From assembly GCA_001931875.2 (NCBI GenBank), contig MSJH02000680.1, forward strand, positions 72,446 to 136,445: DNA of 64,000 nt. Reading direction: 5' to 3'. The notes beneath the pieces are model-generated. The model searched no databases, was not told the origin of the DNA, and worked only from the letters and a program-made list of their open reading frames with translations. Of this stretch, positions 45,045-56,922 are shown in pieces. Numbering within the stretch: the first letter of the stretch is position 1; each line of letters begins with the position of its first letter. The stretch comes from Byssochlamys sp. IMV 00236 (Eukaryota; Ascomycota; Eurotiomycetes; Eurotiales; Thermoascaceae). Made by a program: the position numbers and the translations under genes.

Positions 45045-46737
45045 TCATCGTCTCCATCCTACGTTCCAGATAACGTGAGCGATATCTCTCGCAGTGTTGA
45101 CGGTGTTAATGACCCGTCCGAAGAGACCAGACGAAGAGCCCTCTGTTTCCTCGTAAGGCATGAACATGCCGGACGGCGTCAAGTGGAGTTCGCACCCGTT
45201 TTCAGATTCTTCGTCTTCCGGGTTGACGAACCATGGTCGGTCCGGTCCAGGCGCATAGATTGGCTGCCTTGGCTGCCAATGCATATCCAGGTCGTCCTCC
45301 TCATCAAGAAGGAAATTGGTCTGGGACTTGGACGGCCGTAGGGTCTCCATTGATGGTGTGTGTGTCAGGTTCGGAGACTCAGTCATCCCAGCAGGACCTT
45401 CCGATGATGGAAGCTCTGGTGTATCGCCGCGGTACTTGAGCGTGGTCGGAGGCAATGGGGCTATCGTCTTGCTTTCGCTGCTAGAACTCCTGGTAGGGGC
45501 TCTTTTCCTCGCAATTGGGGGCCTCGAAGAGAATCGCTTCATTATGACCAGCCCATCATCATCCGACTCATCGTCCTGATCATACGGATGAGACCAACAG
45601 TTGTAGTCGTCATCTGCGCCTTTCGCTTCGACAGCGATGCACTGGACGACTTCGTTATTGAAGTGAATGTGGCGTCTTTCTCCTGGGGAAGTAAGACCTG
45701 ACGAAGTTGCGTTCGTCGGGGTAGTATCCATTGAGCTGAAAGCCGAGTCAACCGCGGGTGTCCGCGTCACACCCATGTCAGAGATACTCCTCTCAAAGGG
45801 GGATCTTCCACGATTGGTCTCCTCCTCTCGTGCCCTTAGAATTGCACCGGCATGCTTGAGGAGTACATGCTGCGAGAGAGAGCGCTGTAAAATATTCTCC
45901 GAAGCAGTCTTCTTCTTCAAGATGGACTTGAACGAAGCAGGGGTCCCAACCCGGCTGCCTGTACTAGATACTGTTGGTTGCTTATTCTCGGTTTGGAGAG
46001 GCCCATATAGCCAGGTTACATCGCAGTCCTTCAGCCTGTTCAGTGTTAAAAACAGACACAGTGTATCCGCGCAAGAATAACATTATAAAGACTCACCAGT
46101 TCAATGTCTCCGGCGACACTGTCCGCAACTTGTATTTCGCTTTGGCCCACGTCCTCCACGAGGCATTCTCTAACCGCACCGCATTTGCATACATATTTCT
46201 TCGAGAGATAACGTAGCGCCAGGATGACCAGATATCCTCCTCACGCCAATCATGCGAGAGATAATCCACATGCCTCGAGGGTTCATCTTCTATCGCTATA
46301 TCGTCATTGGCGGCCTTGCCGGTTGGCAGTAGAGAGTCTGGGGTGGAGGTCCCGCAATGAGCCTCCGGAGAGGGATTCGCCGACTCTACACCTGTTTGTT
46401 GGTTGGTCCGAACGGTGGTTTCGAATGAACAGTCTTCATCGTAGGACGGAAACGCAATGTCATCATCGACACTGTTGTCGCTGGGGCTGAGGGACGAGTT
46501 TGGTGTCACTGAAGGAGAGCATGTGGCAAAGGTCGAAGAGGTAGACGCAGAGTGAGCATAGGATGAGACGGATGGCGACCGCGATATCTCAGGATAGCCA
46601 GTGTAGTCGCGAGGAGACGAAGAAAGAAAGGCATCCTGGACATCTAGCAGGTCCTCCGCACTGGCATGGCGTAGATCCGTGTGACAATATCGAACGTCCC
46701 CCGGCGACCGGCCAGGAGCCAGAAGCACAGCAGTCAT
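45045..46737 (-). CDS. Reg1-like regulatory subunit of protein phosphatase 1 (DUF1752 domain)
   Basis: Exons 46097-46737 and 45045-46035 (intron 61 bp, GTGAGT) give 543 residues. The DUF1752/GATA-like domain spans about 157-230 (DYLSHDWREEDIWSSWRYV, NAVRLENASWRTWAK, DCDVTWLYGP), and the intron falls inside it at the codon for TLNW. A PP1-docking RVxF-type site lies at about 335 (RHIHFNNEVVQC), the place of the corresponding site in yeast Reg1. Two further conserved blocks are DDYNCWSHPYDQDDES and the C-terminal GLFGRVINTVNTARDIAHV. Reg1 targets PP1 (Glc7) to dephosphorylate Snf1 in glucose repression. Domain order and motif spacing fit this assignment. Confidence 0.88.
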
Positions 46738-49700
46738 CTTAGCAGCAGCATCGGAGACGACTACCAGATCAAAAAGGTGATATAGTTTGGCATGAGGCGG
46801 TTGATATTCAGGTTTTCCTTCTGCCCGCGGTCGAGACTGTAATAGTAGTAGTAGTAGTTTAGGTGAATGGAAGACGTAGACGAAACAGCCTCAGCAAGTC
46901 GGTCAGAGAGACAGAAGAGCCAACAGGACAGTGGTGTAACTGTTCGATGTAAAAGGCTCGAGCCCGTCCAAAACCGAAGGGAGGCGGCGCGGAGTCGCGG
47001 AGGGCCGGGATGGTGGCGATAGCAGCGCGATAAGCCGGGCAGCCAAAGCGCAAAAAAAAGCCACAGGGCGCTAAGGGTTCTGGCCTGTTTCCTGGAAACC
47101 GGATGTGACGGGGAACAACGGCAGTATGTGTATGGTATATAGTAGCAAAGAGTTTTGGGGGAGGAGGCAAAAATAGACGAAAAATCGGCTGTGCCCCTTA
47201 AGAGAGTACTTCTTCTCGAGGACGATGATGCTAGAAGGGATCGGGTTAGGATGTCATCGCACGCTGATCCGAGTCGGGATGTGGACGAGTAGTTAACCTA
47301 GACTGTCGATTCCTGGTGCGATCCATCACCGGCTCAGCAAGGAACTGGCATCCATCGTTCCGGCGCACGGCCAGCGAGGGGCAAACAACAATCTCCTCTG
47401 TAGACCAGCAAGGCCGAGAATATTGCGATCCCGATGCCCGGTCTGTCGCTCAGGACCCGAGATAGACTCGCGGCGTGGGAGTAGTGAAAACTAGCGCTAG
47501 TAGTATCAGAACTTGAGAAATAAAATAATATGGAAGAGCACGTCGTCCGTTCCCCAGATAGTCGTTGGCTGATAAAAACCCGACGATCCTCGTTTTCTGT
47601 GGGGAGAGAGGAGGAGAGAGTGCACGGAGGGCGGAGGGGCATTAAAACAATAATAATAGTTAATTGGAAGGTGATACATAATGCAGCAGTGCCGACAGAA
47701 CAACTTCCTAACTTTGTCCGGAGCAAGCAGGAATGGTTCTCCAGCCTTTTACGAGCGCCATCAGCATCTTTTCCCCCCGATGCGGCAGTACGAGAGGATG
47801 GGGGTTTTGCCCGGGCCAGAACCGTAGAATTGTGCATCCGAGCGACTGGCAGGAGATCCGTGCCTCGTGCGTGGGATCCTGATGTTTCCGGCTCCTGTAT
47901 CCATGGATCTCGGATGCGTTGTCCTGCATCCAGAGAGGTCAGAGATAGCTGGCCTGTCTCTCGTAGATAGGATATTCCTTCCTGTTCTGTTCTCTTTCCT
48001 GTTGTGCCACCGCTCGACAATAATGGATTGATCGATGGTATTTTACGAGATAGATTAGGTAGAGAGCACAACTACTACTACCCAGCACCTCATCTACCTT
48101 CACGATCGCTCCAGCTGTCATGGATAACCTGCCTGGGTTCATGTTTCAATACGTAAGTAGAACTTCCCGTCCAAGATGTCCTCCGCATCAGCCATCGAGA
48201 TTCTCATAAACAGATGATGCCCCCGCAATTTGAACATTGACGAAGCGTGAACCGAATAGATCTCGACTCGATGTGATGAAACACGAGTATCTTCGATGCT
48301 ATCAGGTACTACCGTATTCTCCAACTAGCAATTATTATCTGGGATCCCCGTTTGCAGTGGATGGGGAACCCCCTGGGGAAGATGGCTATACCCCGGATTC
48401 AATTGATTGTGAGCATTGTGCAATCTGTCATTTCCCCGGAATCCTCCACATTCTCTTGAGCATCGTGGATGCGGAACAGGGGTTCCTTTCGCCTGTCAAG
48501 GCCAGTGTTGTGAGACCGGCATGTGGTACGATACCGAAACAGCAGCACGTCTACCCCGGCCTAGGTCTCTCTGTCTTCCATTTCGAGATGCTTCTGAGAA
48601 CATCGATTCCGGGTTATCAGTCCAGGACCAAAGAGATCGAAGATGTCAGGAGATAATTCGGGGAAGCCACTGTGGGCTTATCAGCGAAGAACCGGCCACT
48701 TTTTGGATACCAACCACACTGGGGCTCCCAACATAGTAATGATCAAAGGCATGAACAAAGCCACCCAAGCCGACATCGCCGCCACCAGTCCAGGACGGTG
48801 GTGAACGCAAGATGTTCGGGAGCTTGCACACCTCCTGTGCAACTGACGCTCAGCGATTAGCGAATCAATTGCTGATGAAGTCAGTGAGCACAATAGCATA
48901 ATAATCAAACACCGCGGAAACCAGCATCACAACTCCTTTTTGTCTGCCTCTGAGACGAGCGCATCACTGCATGCCTGGACTCGATCGACTTGGAATGTGC
49001 GGAGAAGATTAGTGGCGCCCTTGCTACTGGCCGGGGTCATCCATCTCTTGCGGGGTTCCAGAACCTGAGCTTCCGTGCGACAGCAGTAATCCGGTAGTGT
49101 AGACTAGATACCCATTATTGAAGTAATAACAATGTTCCTGCTTTCGAGAATACGCTCGTTCATCCAGCATGCTCGACGCAGTCCGTCACTGGAACCTTGT
49201 CTCGTCTCTGACCCTGGTGGTGAGTCCAACATCGTCCATCTAGCCAAGCCTATTCTTCTCTTTTTTTTCTTACTGCACTCTAGACCGTCGCGGAAATGTA
49301 GCGACGTCGTCCCGGTCGATCTGGACCGTCCGATGGAGCTGCCACTTGCGCGTTCTGGACAGCTGGTTGTCTGTGCGCCTGCATTGGCCGGATGCAAGTC
49401 AAGTGTGTCCCGTCGTGAGAAATGAATGGATGTAACTAATTGTATGTATCATTGTATGTAGTTCGTCTGTCGAGTGCTCGGAGGTTTAGATGCTGTGGGT
49501 ACATCCCATATGGTCCTCGACTCCTCGTATTCGCTGGATCACCACTAATGCCTTCTCCAGCTCCTGGTTAGTCGATTCAGCGGCATTGATTGCATGGTAA
49601 TGCAGATCGCGGCCGTCTTTTGGGCCATGGGCTGGACCCTGGAAACTGGAAAGTGATACAACATAACGGGTCGATGCTTTCTTGCAGACACCGCTGTGCA

Positions 49701-51389
49701 GCATCGCATCCGCCTTGTTTTGATTGCTGCACCCTAGTGATAGCAATAATCATAAGTTCCAGTTACTATAGGCGAGTATGATCAATCCTTGCGAATGAAA
49801 TGTCTCTCCTCCGCGACTCCTCTCTCTTGTCCCACTGACTCGAAACAGGCAATTGATGTAAAGTAACCGATTGCATCGTCGACCCACGGTGTCAATTGAC
49901 TTTCAACGCCTACTAAAATAACCATCAACGTCCCCGCCAGCGCTTGCATGATCGTTACACGGGCCAGCTTTGAGGCTACAGAAACCTGCCACTGCGTCCT
50001 GATTGCACCGTCCTCCCACGGAGCGATCCATTCCGCCTGTAATGATCCCAGCTGTGCTGCATACAAACAGATCCCGCCAGTGACTGTGCCACAGAACACC
50101 TGCCAGGCGATTCTGGCATCCCTTCTAGGAGTTCGTCTGTGTTCACCGTCCTGCCTGTCATTGTTCGTGGGGGTCCGCTACCAACGGCTGCGGGGTTTGA
50201 CCGGATCTCAACCGTGTTCTTCGTTACTGCTACAGACTTACAGACTCCTAAAATTATACGTGATAGTGGAGCCGAATGAAGTCAAAGATCACCTCTTCAC
50301 ATAACAGCAGCTTGCCTCCTGTCTGATTTGATTATCGTGTTTTGAATTTGAGCCATATGCCTGCCGCAACGGATGCTCATATCTGATCTTTCCGCCATGA
50401 CGTATAACGCATAACGACGTGCCTACCTTCAAAGTCTGAGACTACCAGGTGCAATAACAGGTCGAAACACCGTGGTTAGAATCCCTCGAGTCCGCCTATA
50501 CGAAAAGGTTGCGGTCGACAATATTTTAAAAACTCATTGTCTTCAGTGACCAGCCAAAATCAAAGACTGTAGCAAAACTGCGATCCCTCTTGCATCAAAT
50601 TACCACCTTTATGTTCAGCGGTCAACATCCACCATTCTTAATAGGGACCAGATCAGCCCCACTGATTTTGCACTACATCCGGGCAGCACATTCATCCAAT
50701 AATAGTTGCAGATGGTATGATATCAATTGTGACTTAGTTATGTTCCCCGCATATCACGTAAGACTTCCCATCAACACTATCTCTCTCAGACCTCGAATTG
50801 AACACTTTGAGGTGTCATCTATATATTCATCATGTTTGTCTTCTGCCGAATTGAAAGAAATCCCTTATAGGTTTGCTCATCATAACATGGCTATATTCTA
50901 TAACCAGAGCAACTTCCAGTTCACCTACAATGCCTTTATATAGGACCTATTGTGATAAGAAGTCCGCTTTCTTCTTACGCTTACGACAATCCCTATAAAT
51001 AATATGCTGATTTGAAATCTAATATTTACGCGACCAATATATAGCCAAAATAACCGATTAGAGCTATCTCCAGATCAAGCACGCAAGCTGCATTACACTA
51101 AGAGGATATAAATAAACAAGGATTCCTTTCAGAATTCTCTTAAGGCCTAATGATCCCCGGAATCCTAATCCTATTGGTGGCCGTTGGACGTCGGAAATGA
51201 TTAAGGAAAGCAGTGATTTTGTGACAAAGAAGTATGTATATCCTAAAGATGAGGAGAAATATGGAGGATAAGAATTGATTGCTGAGCGCTAGCGAGGCGA
51301 TAAATTAGGACGCTTCTCACCGCTTCCTTCACAATCTCCTAGTTACATAGAATTGCGGCGCGACCTTACTGAAGACCAACCTAAATACC
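46738..51389. other. Gene-poor accessory region, possibly with eroded coding pieces
   Basis: 4.6 kb without a gene I can model. A (TAG) microsatellite lies at 46843-46858 in the Reg1-like leader. Minus-strand frames at 49782-50099 (FCGTVTGGICLYAAQLGSL, ARVTIMQALAGTLMVILVG) and 49486-49746 (YHAINAAESTNQELEKALVV) and a plus-strand frame at 50590-50943 look partly protein-like but lack convincing starts, splice sites or a family match. The 738-bp minus frame at 47334-48071 has no family features and is probably chance. The block is AT-rich beyond 50300. Confidence 0.35.
46843..46858. repeat. TAG trinucleotide microsatellite
   Basis: About five TAG units, 110 bp upstream of the Reg1-like start codon. 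Confidence 0.6.
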
Positions 51390-51606
51390 CACAAAACATG
51401 TCGCGTGCAACCAGTAAACAACTAAGGAATGGGCATCATTTCTTCGAACGAGAACGCTCATGGGTTTAAGAATTCTGCTTAACGCTACAAACTATTTAAT
51501 TATATTGAAATCTGGTCAGAAAAACATTAGGTACAGTACATAACCAACATCTGTCGCCCGGGCTGCTCCCTCTGCGTGACCCCCGAACATTGTGCTACTA
51601 GTAACA
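51390..51606 (+). repeat. Direct repeat, copy 1 (left flank of accessory block B genes)
   Basis: Aligns in the same orientation with 56923-57119 (shared CACAAAAC, GTGCAAC, GGGCATCA, GCTCATGG, CCAACAT, GGGCTGCT, TTGTGCTAC). In the best-aligned 40 bp (CTGTCGCCCGGGCTGCTCCC against CCGTCGCCTGGGCTGCTTCC and beyond) nearly all differences are C/T transitions. A short preceding motif, GACCAACCTAAATA at 51373-51386, recurs at about 55212-55225. Confidence 0.6.
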
Positions 51607-51625
51607 CTGAGCAGCTTCTGCTGAG

Positions 51626-52404
51626 ATGATGAGTTCATTAAAAGCGTCCTTATCCCAAATGCGATCGCGAATGTCAAAGTTGTTTGGGACACCCTCTCAA
51701 CTGACATCACTAGAGCGCGTCAATTCTTACCCAGTCGCAGAAGAGCCAGACTATTACCACATTGGTAGTTTTCATCTAATTTACTTAGGCCATACTTTCC
51801 ATCATGGCCAATACACTATTCTGAGGAAACTGGGATATGGGCAATATTCCACAGTTTGGCTAGCTAGAGATTCTATATGCGTTATCTGTCGCAATCGCAT
51901 GCTAAGCTAACAGACAGGATAGGCATCAGAGATATGTAGCACTTAAGGTACTGAGGGCTAATTATTATGGCGGCCACCATAATATCTTTAAGAGAGAAAT
52001 TCTCTCGAGAATCTCGGAAGTGTCTACGCGAAGTTCTCATCAAGGCCGCAACTATGTGTCCCATCTTTTTGAGCAGTTCACGTATACTGGACCCAATAGA
52101 GATTATATTTGCTTAGCCTTCGACATACTATAACATCACCTATACTTCTAAGCCGCCAAGTATGAAGATGGGAAATTACCTGTAAAGGCTGTGAAAGTGA
52201 TCACACAGCAGCTTCTTCTTGGGCTTGATTTCCTCCACAGAGAGTGTGGTGTCGTTCAAACCGGTATGGCAAATAACACTACCGGCCATTCATTGTATTG
52301 CTAACATCTCCTACCTTATTAATAGATTTGAAGCCAACAAATATACTTCTAGAGCTGGAGAATCCGGACAGTACCATTTCCCATTATCTGTCGATAGATT
52401 AACA
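51626..52404 (+). pseudogene. Truncated serine/threonine kinase pseudogene (SRPK-like)
   Basis: The first 83 codons (51626-51875) encode YHIGSFH, GQYTILRKLGYGQYSTVWLARDS: a Gly-rich loop of fungal SRPK-type kinases. After a damaged intron without a visible GT donor, the frame resumes at about 51925 (HQRYVALKVLRANYYGGHH, with the catalytic Lys), then FEQFTYTGPNRDYICLAFDIL. It is broken by TAA at 52131-52133 and again at 52149-52151, continues VITQQLLLGLDFLHRECGVV, and after an intron (52264-52326) reaches DLKPTNILLELENP, the catalytic-loop segment. It stops at 52402-52404. The DFG motif and the whole C lobe are missing. Both internal TAAs sit where Gln (CAA) would fit, so C-to-T change explains them. 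Confidence 0.75.
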
Positions 52405-52884
52405 CTTGACTGATACAAGACAGAAGAAGTTGTATGCTCTCCGAGGTTTTGAACCGCATGTATCAAGAAAGGATTTTCGTCGAGTCTACATTCATATAAT
52501 TCGTCAGTTGGACAACTACCTGTAAACGTGCCAAGCGACAAGTAATATTTGATACATGCGCGCCCGAGGCTTTGTCGTGCATGTAAATTGAATTGTCCCC
52601 GCTCAGCCGGAACCCTGTTTATTTAACATGGGTCCCATCCATTCGAATCAGTTGCTGCGTACGAGTCCGCGATAAACATACAGAGAACCAAAGAGTATTG
52701 CTGCAATGGAATCAAAAGAGAGCAAAAAGATTCCAGGAACATCAAAGCTCATTGATGTTTCGCATCAAGGTTAGGTATGTTGCCACTGGTACCGACGATA
52801 TCATTCTAATCCTGCAACCTACCAATGACCCAGATGATCCGTTGCGATGGACTCGCCCTCGCAAGTATCTTGCTTCAAAGTGTG

Positions 52885-54011
52885 CTACATACTCATCATT
52901 TCATCTGACCGCTCACTGCTACCGAAATGGAGCCTCCAGTGCTTCTGCCCCCTTGTCGTATCATCCACTGCTCGATGTACTTTCTTCACCGACGTCCTTG
53001 GCGATAACGCACTAGCACATCTCGTCATACGGACCAAGTGAGTCCATATTTGGTCTCTCTCTGGAAAGCCGTTATCCCACCGTTGGCTGTTCCATACAGA
53101 GTACTATAAATGAAAGTATTAGCACCATATAATAGGTCAAAACGAGGAAAGTTTACCTTATGGTCATTGTCGATGCGTAGAAAGGTAAACCCTTGTCCAT
53201 CCGTAACACATCCATAGACCATAGAGTTTATTCTGTCTTCCCGTCGACGAATGTCATTTACCATACCTATATAATCTAATTAGTTTATTGTTATTCAAAG
53301 ATACAATAATGTTGGTCAACGTACCCATATACGCTAGGCATTGAGGGATACCAATGGATGCATGCCCAAGGTCTTTCGCTTCACATATCACTAAATTTGT
53401 TGACATTCCGTGGTCTTCATACCAGATACTATAGTCTGCCTTTCCAGACAGGAGGACAGGTTGCTTCTTATACATTATCCTGCATTCCAGTTGCGTTTCG
53501 GCGGTGAGAGTAATAGGCCTCTCTGATGTGGTCGGATCTATATCAGCGACACGTTGCTGCTCGAGCCTAACACAATACTGGAGAATGATATCTAATCGCC
53601 ATCGAACCGTCGCCTCGTTTATAGGACGTATTCCTCGGACCTTTTCCATCTCTTCAATACGGGACACTAGGAAGGTTAGAATTTTGGGTATTTTCCTAAA
53701 GAAATGAATGGCATTTAGGATAAAGACTTACAGACAGCTTCTGGTACTGGAATAAGATCGCGTTCGTCGAGCTTCCATATTTCAGGTGATCTTTTATCAT
53801 ATGATAGACCGAATATATCCGTGACATCTGGTTCCCTTAAGCTGCTGGCTGCCAAAGTTGGCAGTCTGTCCATTACTTCCAAGGCCTTATCCAGTTTCCG
53901 ACGTGCCTCATCCAGTTTCTGGCCTGTATCCGGCTCCTCCTCGAGTATGCCCTTTACTGAGCGAAGCAGTTCTTTGACTTTGTCGAGTCCTTGACGCATA
54001 ATTCGAGGCAT
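52885..54011 (-). CDS. Fungal protein with PD-(D/E)XK-type nuclease signature
   Basis: Exons 53732-54011, 53325-53666, 53157-53266 and 52885-53103 give 316 residues with phase kept at every junction (introns 65, 58 and 53 bp, all with CTAA-type branches). The N-terminal 100 residues are helical and charged (DKVKELLRSVKGILEEEPD). Residues about 115-245 hold the candidate nuclease core: ADYSIWYEDHG, then LVICEAKDLGHASIGIPQCL (ExK motif EAK), YMGMVNDIRR, and VYGCVTDGQGFTFLRID. D in ADYSIW followed by E-x-K in CEAK is the usual order of the PD-(D/E)XK site. The fourth exon adds YSVWNSQRWDNGFPERD and a basic tail. The gene appears intact inside a decayed, repeat-bounded region. The coding-strand promoter (54012-54410) is strikingly pyrimidine-rich. 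Confidence 0.78.
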
Positions 54012-55603
54012 TTTATGGAAAGTCGTGAAGGTGAGAGATGTAAGGACAGAATAGAGGGAAAAATAAGGTTATCAAAGGTCGAGAGACTCGTCAGAAGAGA
54101 TGGAATGTAAGGTTGTTAACAGCAGAAAAGTGTGGACACAAAAAGAGATAACCTGATAACACAAGAGATGAAGAAGGGAGCTTAATGAAGAAGAGAAGTG
54201 AGGTTCACAAGATATAGAAACGAGTTTGATCAAAGCAAAGAAGTGACTCTGATACAGATGGAGAGTGACATCAGATGAGAGAAAAAGCAACGTTCTCAAA
54301 CTTGAGGATCAAGGTTATCTGAGTCACAAAGTGACACATGTCGAGGTTGAGAGATGAAATGAAGAAAGATGAGGTTCAAACTGTAAAAGGAAAGGGGGAG
54401 TGTCTGATATTAGGCAAGAAGTTAGGCAACAGATCCTAGACTACTAGTAGGCAGCCAGGCTACCATTTCCTAACATATCTTCCCTTCCTTTCCAAATGAT
54501 AGATAATCCGTCTGTTTTCGGGTCATGGTTCTAGGCGCTGCGACCGCTATCGGCGGCGTCCAGTATACAGGATTCATGAGAGAATCTAGAGTCACAATTG
54601 ACTATTTAAATATTGCCACGGCTATGAGTATTTTGTTATGTGGCCTTGCAAACTGAATCTTTAACCTAATCGTAAGTACGCTCTTTACCATTGGCATAAT
54701 GAGGTCTGGTTGAAGCTGATATTTAAATACACGACAGGAGATTAGCTATGGTAGAAAGTCAGTCTACCTTCTTTCTGCCTTGCTAAGCTTTATCTCTCAG
54801 ATCATGATTTCTCAGGTGCCAAATAAAAAAGCTCTTACCGCGGGGCGAATACTGGTTAGATTCGCTGCTGGTCCATTTGAGCAGCAGTCAGCGCCATCTT
54901 TCAAAGCGTGTCCACTACTCTAGTAACAACCTTGAAGCCGGTCGCCTTTCCTTGGTTCATTAGGGGCACTCCTTTTACTAAGCCTCTCGCAACCAGTCTG
55001 CTCACTGAGTAGTCGCTAAGCAACGCTGCCCTTCATCCGTATGATCACAGATGTCAAGTAATGCTCCTAAAGTTAGGTTAGAGTCCACTAAGTTGTTAAG
55101 TATAAAAAAAGATAGTTAGATGAGCCACAGCTTATTACATACCATTTAGTTGTAGAATTGATTGCTAAGGCGGCCCAGATTAATGAGGCGTGACCTTACT
55201 AAGTAAAGACCAACCTAAATAACTAACTAGGTAGGTAGTTAATAAACTACATAGTTAGCCAGAGTCAGATCAGGGCAGTATCCTCGATCCTCAATCCAGC
55301 ATCTCATCAGCTCCAAGACGTAACTACTGCCTTGTGTATCAAAACCCTGTCTACTTATCGAGAAGGCGGCCAGTAGATTAGAAATCGTCAATATATCTTC
55401 CCAGTATATTTTTCGCGGGCATTTCTTTCACTTCTACCTTAGATTTTACTTTCCAGAGGCCTAAATACGTACTAGTTACAATCTCGGTCCCGGGAATTTC
55501 TGTCATTCACCATCTGCCATAAAAGTCCGCAGAAGGAACCCAACACAAATCTTTCTTTCAAATACTGGCTGCAGAAACTTTTCTATCGAGAACATCCTTC
55601 GCA
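54012..55603. promoter_or_regulatory. Divergent region between the two endonuclease-fold genes
   Basis: 1.6 kb. Bases 54012-54410 are strongly purine-rich on the plus strand. The remainder is AT-rich and contains, at about 55150-55225, a fragment related to the sequence before repeat copy 1 (GACCTTACT...AAAGACCAACCTAAATA). No coding frame supported. Confidence 0.4.
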
Positions 55604-56618
55604 ATGACTGTCAACGCATCACCCCCGCAGTCGAACAACTCTGCCCAGGCCTGGTTCTATCAAATCAAAAGGCAGATACAGACAGCTACTCAATGCACGG
55701 AGCTAAGATTCGAGAATATCTCGACTGATCAGGGCTCACTACTGGTTGACTCACTTTCTCAAGATCCTGATATCGAACGACGCAATCCTCGGTAAAATTC
55801 CATGAGAAGAAGATTGAACAGTATATTATATTCATTTCACTAATGCTTCCTAGTTTCAGTTATAACTCCTTTACCAAAGTGCTTAACGTTTTAATCATGC
55901 CCACGTATGTAAATGATGTTCATCAACAGTGGATCCATGAAGAGAACATGCGGATGGCTCTTTCTGGATTCTTGAATGCTGCAGAAGCGCTTGGCTTGAA
56001 GACGGGGGTTGGCACGAGTATGCTAATACCCTTTGATCATAATATACTTCACCTCCAATTGTTATTTGCTAATAGTGGACAGCTATTTCTGATTTCACGG
56101 GACAGTATACTGGGTCGCGAAAAGATCCAGACTTCCTCATCCACTATGATTCTGTACTGATGCCAAGCATTGCAATTGAAAGCGGGTGGACCGAAAGTTT
56201 GCCACGGCTCCATGGAGATATGTGCATGTGGCTTGTTGGTGGGCTGCCAGCAGTACAGGTTGTTATTGTTCTCTGTTGGACAAAGACCACTGAGACTCCG
56301 GTCCATAGAGTCAAGGGAATTTTTGAAGTTTGGGAACGAGACGCTGGAAACACTCCATACCTGAAGCAAAGCGGAGTAAGTTATTAATCTACTGGATACC
56401 CTGGTACCAAACAGGTGATTAAATAATGATAATAGGCCATCTTCCCAGCGCCGGCAAATGCAGCGACCCAGGTTATCCCTATAAGTCGAGCTCAGCTCTT
56501 TGGGCCCGCGCACGTATTTCCTGGAAGAAATGGTGCCGACGTATGGAATCTGAGTGTCGATATATTGCGTACTTGGGCGAGTGCTGAAATCGTCAATATG
56601 GGATTTCAACCGGCGTGA
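55604..56618 (+). CDS. Fungal protein with Uma2-like restriction-endonuclease-fold signature
   Basis: Exons 55604-55791, 55854-56017, 56083-56375 and 56436-56618 give 275 residues; introns are 62, 65 and 60 bp. The N-terminal part (AQAWFYQIKRQIQTATQ, FSYNSFTKVLNVLIMPT, HQQWIHEENMRMALSGF) is followed by the candidate core: GQYTGSRKDPDFLIHYDS, MPSIAIESGWTES, DMCMWLVGGLPAVQVVIVL, then VKGIFEVWERD. Order and spacing of PDF(L/V), (V/I)xxExG, a helix and two strands resemble Uma2-like PD-(D/E)XK proteins, although the last active-site Lys (ExK) is replaced by Gly here. The C-terminal exon (IFPAPANAATQV ... GFQPA) is shared with the pseudogene at 15.2 kb. Intron 2 needs the second of two AGs (GTGGACAG), since the first leads to a stop. 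Function unknown. Confidence 0.78.
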
Positions 56619-56922
56619 CTTGTCTACTTAAAGGACCGTCAGATACTATGTCGGAATCTGCCTACAGGCAGATCTCCTGTCGGGTTTCTCCTACGCCTTT
56701 CTAGCCCCTCCACCCACAGGGATAAATAGTCTGAGCTAGTTGCTAGATGAATCCAAGCTCAGCGAGCTTTGCTCCAGAGATACTATTTTGTGCTTCACTT
56801 CTGTGCTTTATCTACGTTGTAGATCTCGTTTGTTCTATCTTATTCCACGAGTCATCCGATAGTTAGTCGATTGCAATTAATTAGACAAGCAAGATTTCCA
56901 TAACTTCCTTCACCAAGTTACT

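Noticed and set aside
47334..48071. 245-codon minus-strand frame
   Set aside because: Composition is mixed and low in protein-like segments, the start is not a clear ATG in context, and no family feature is visible; it overlaps the presumed leader of the Reg1-like gene.
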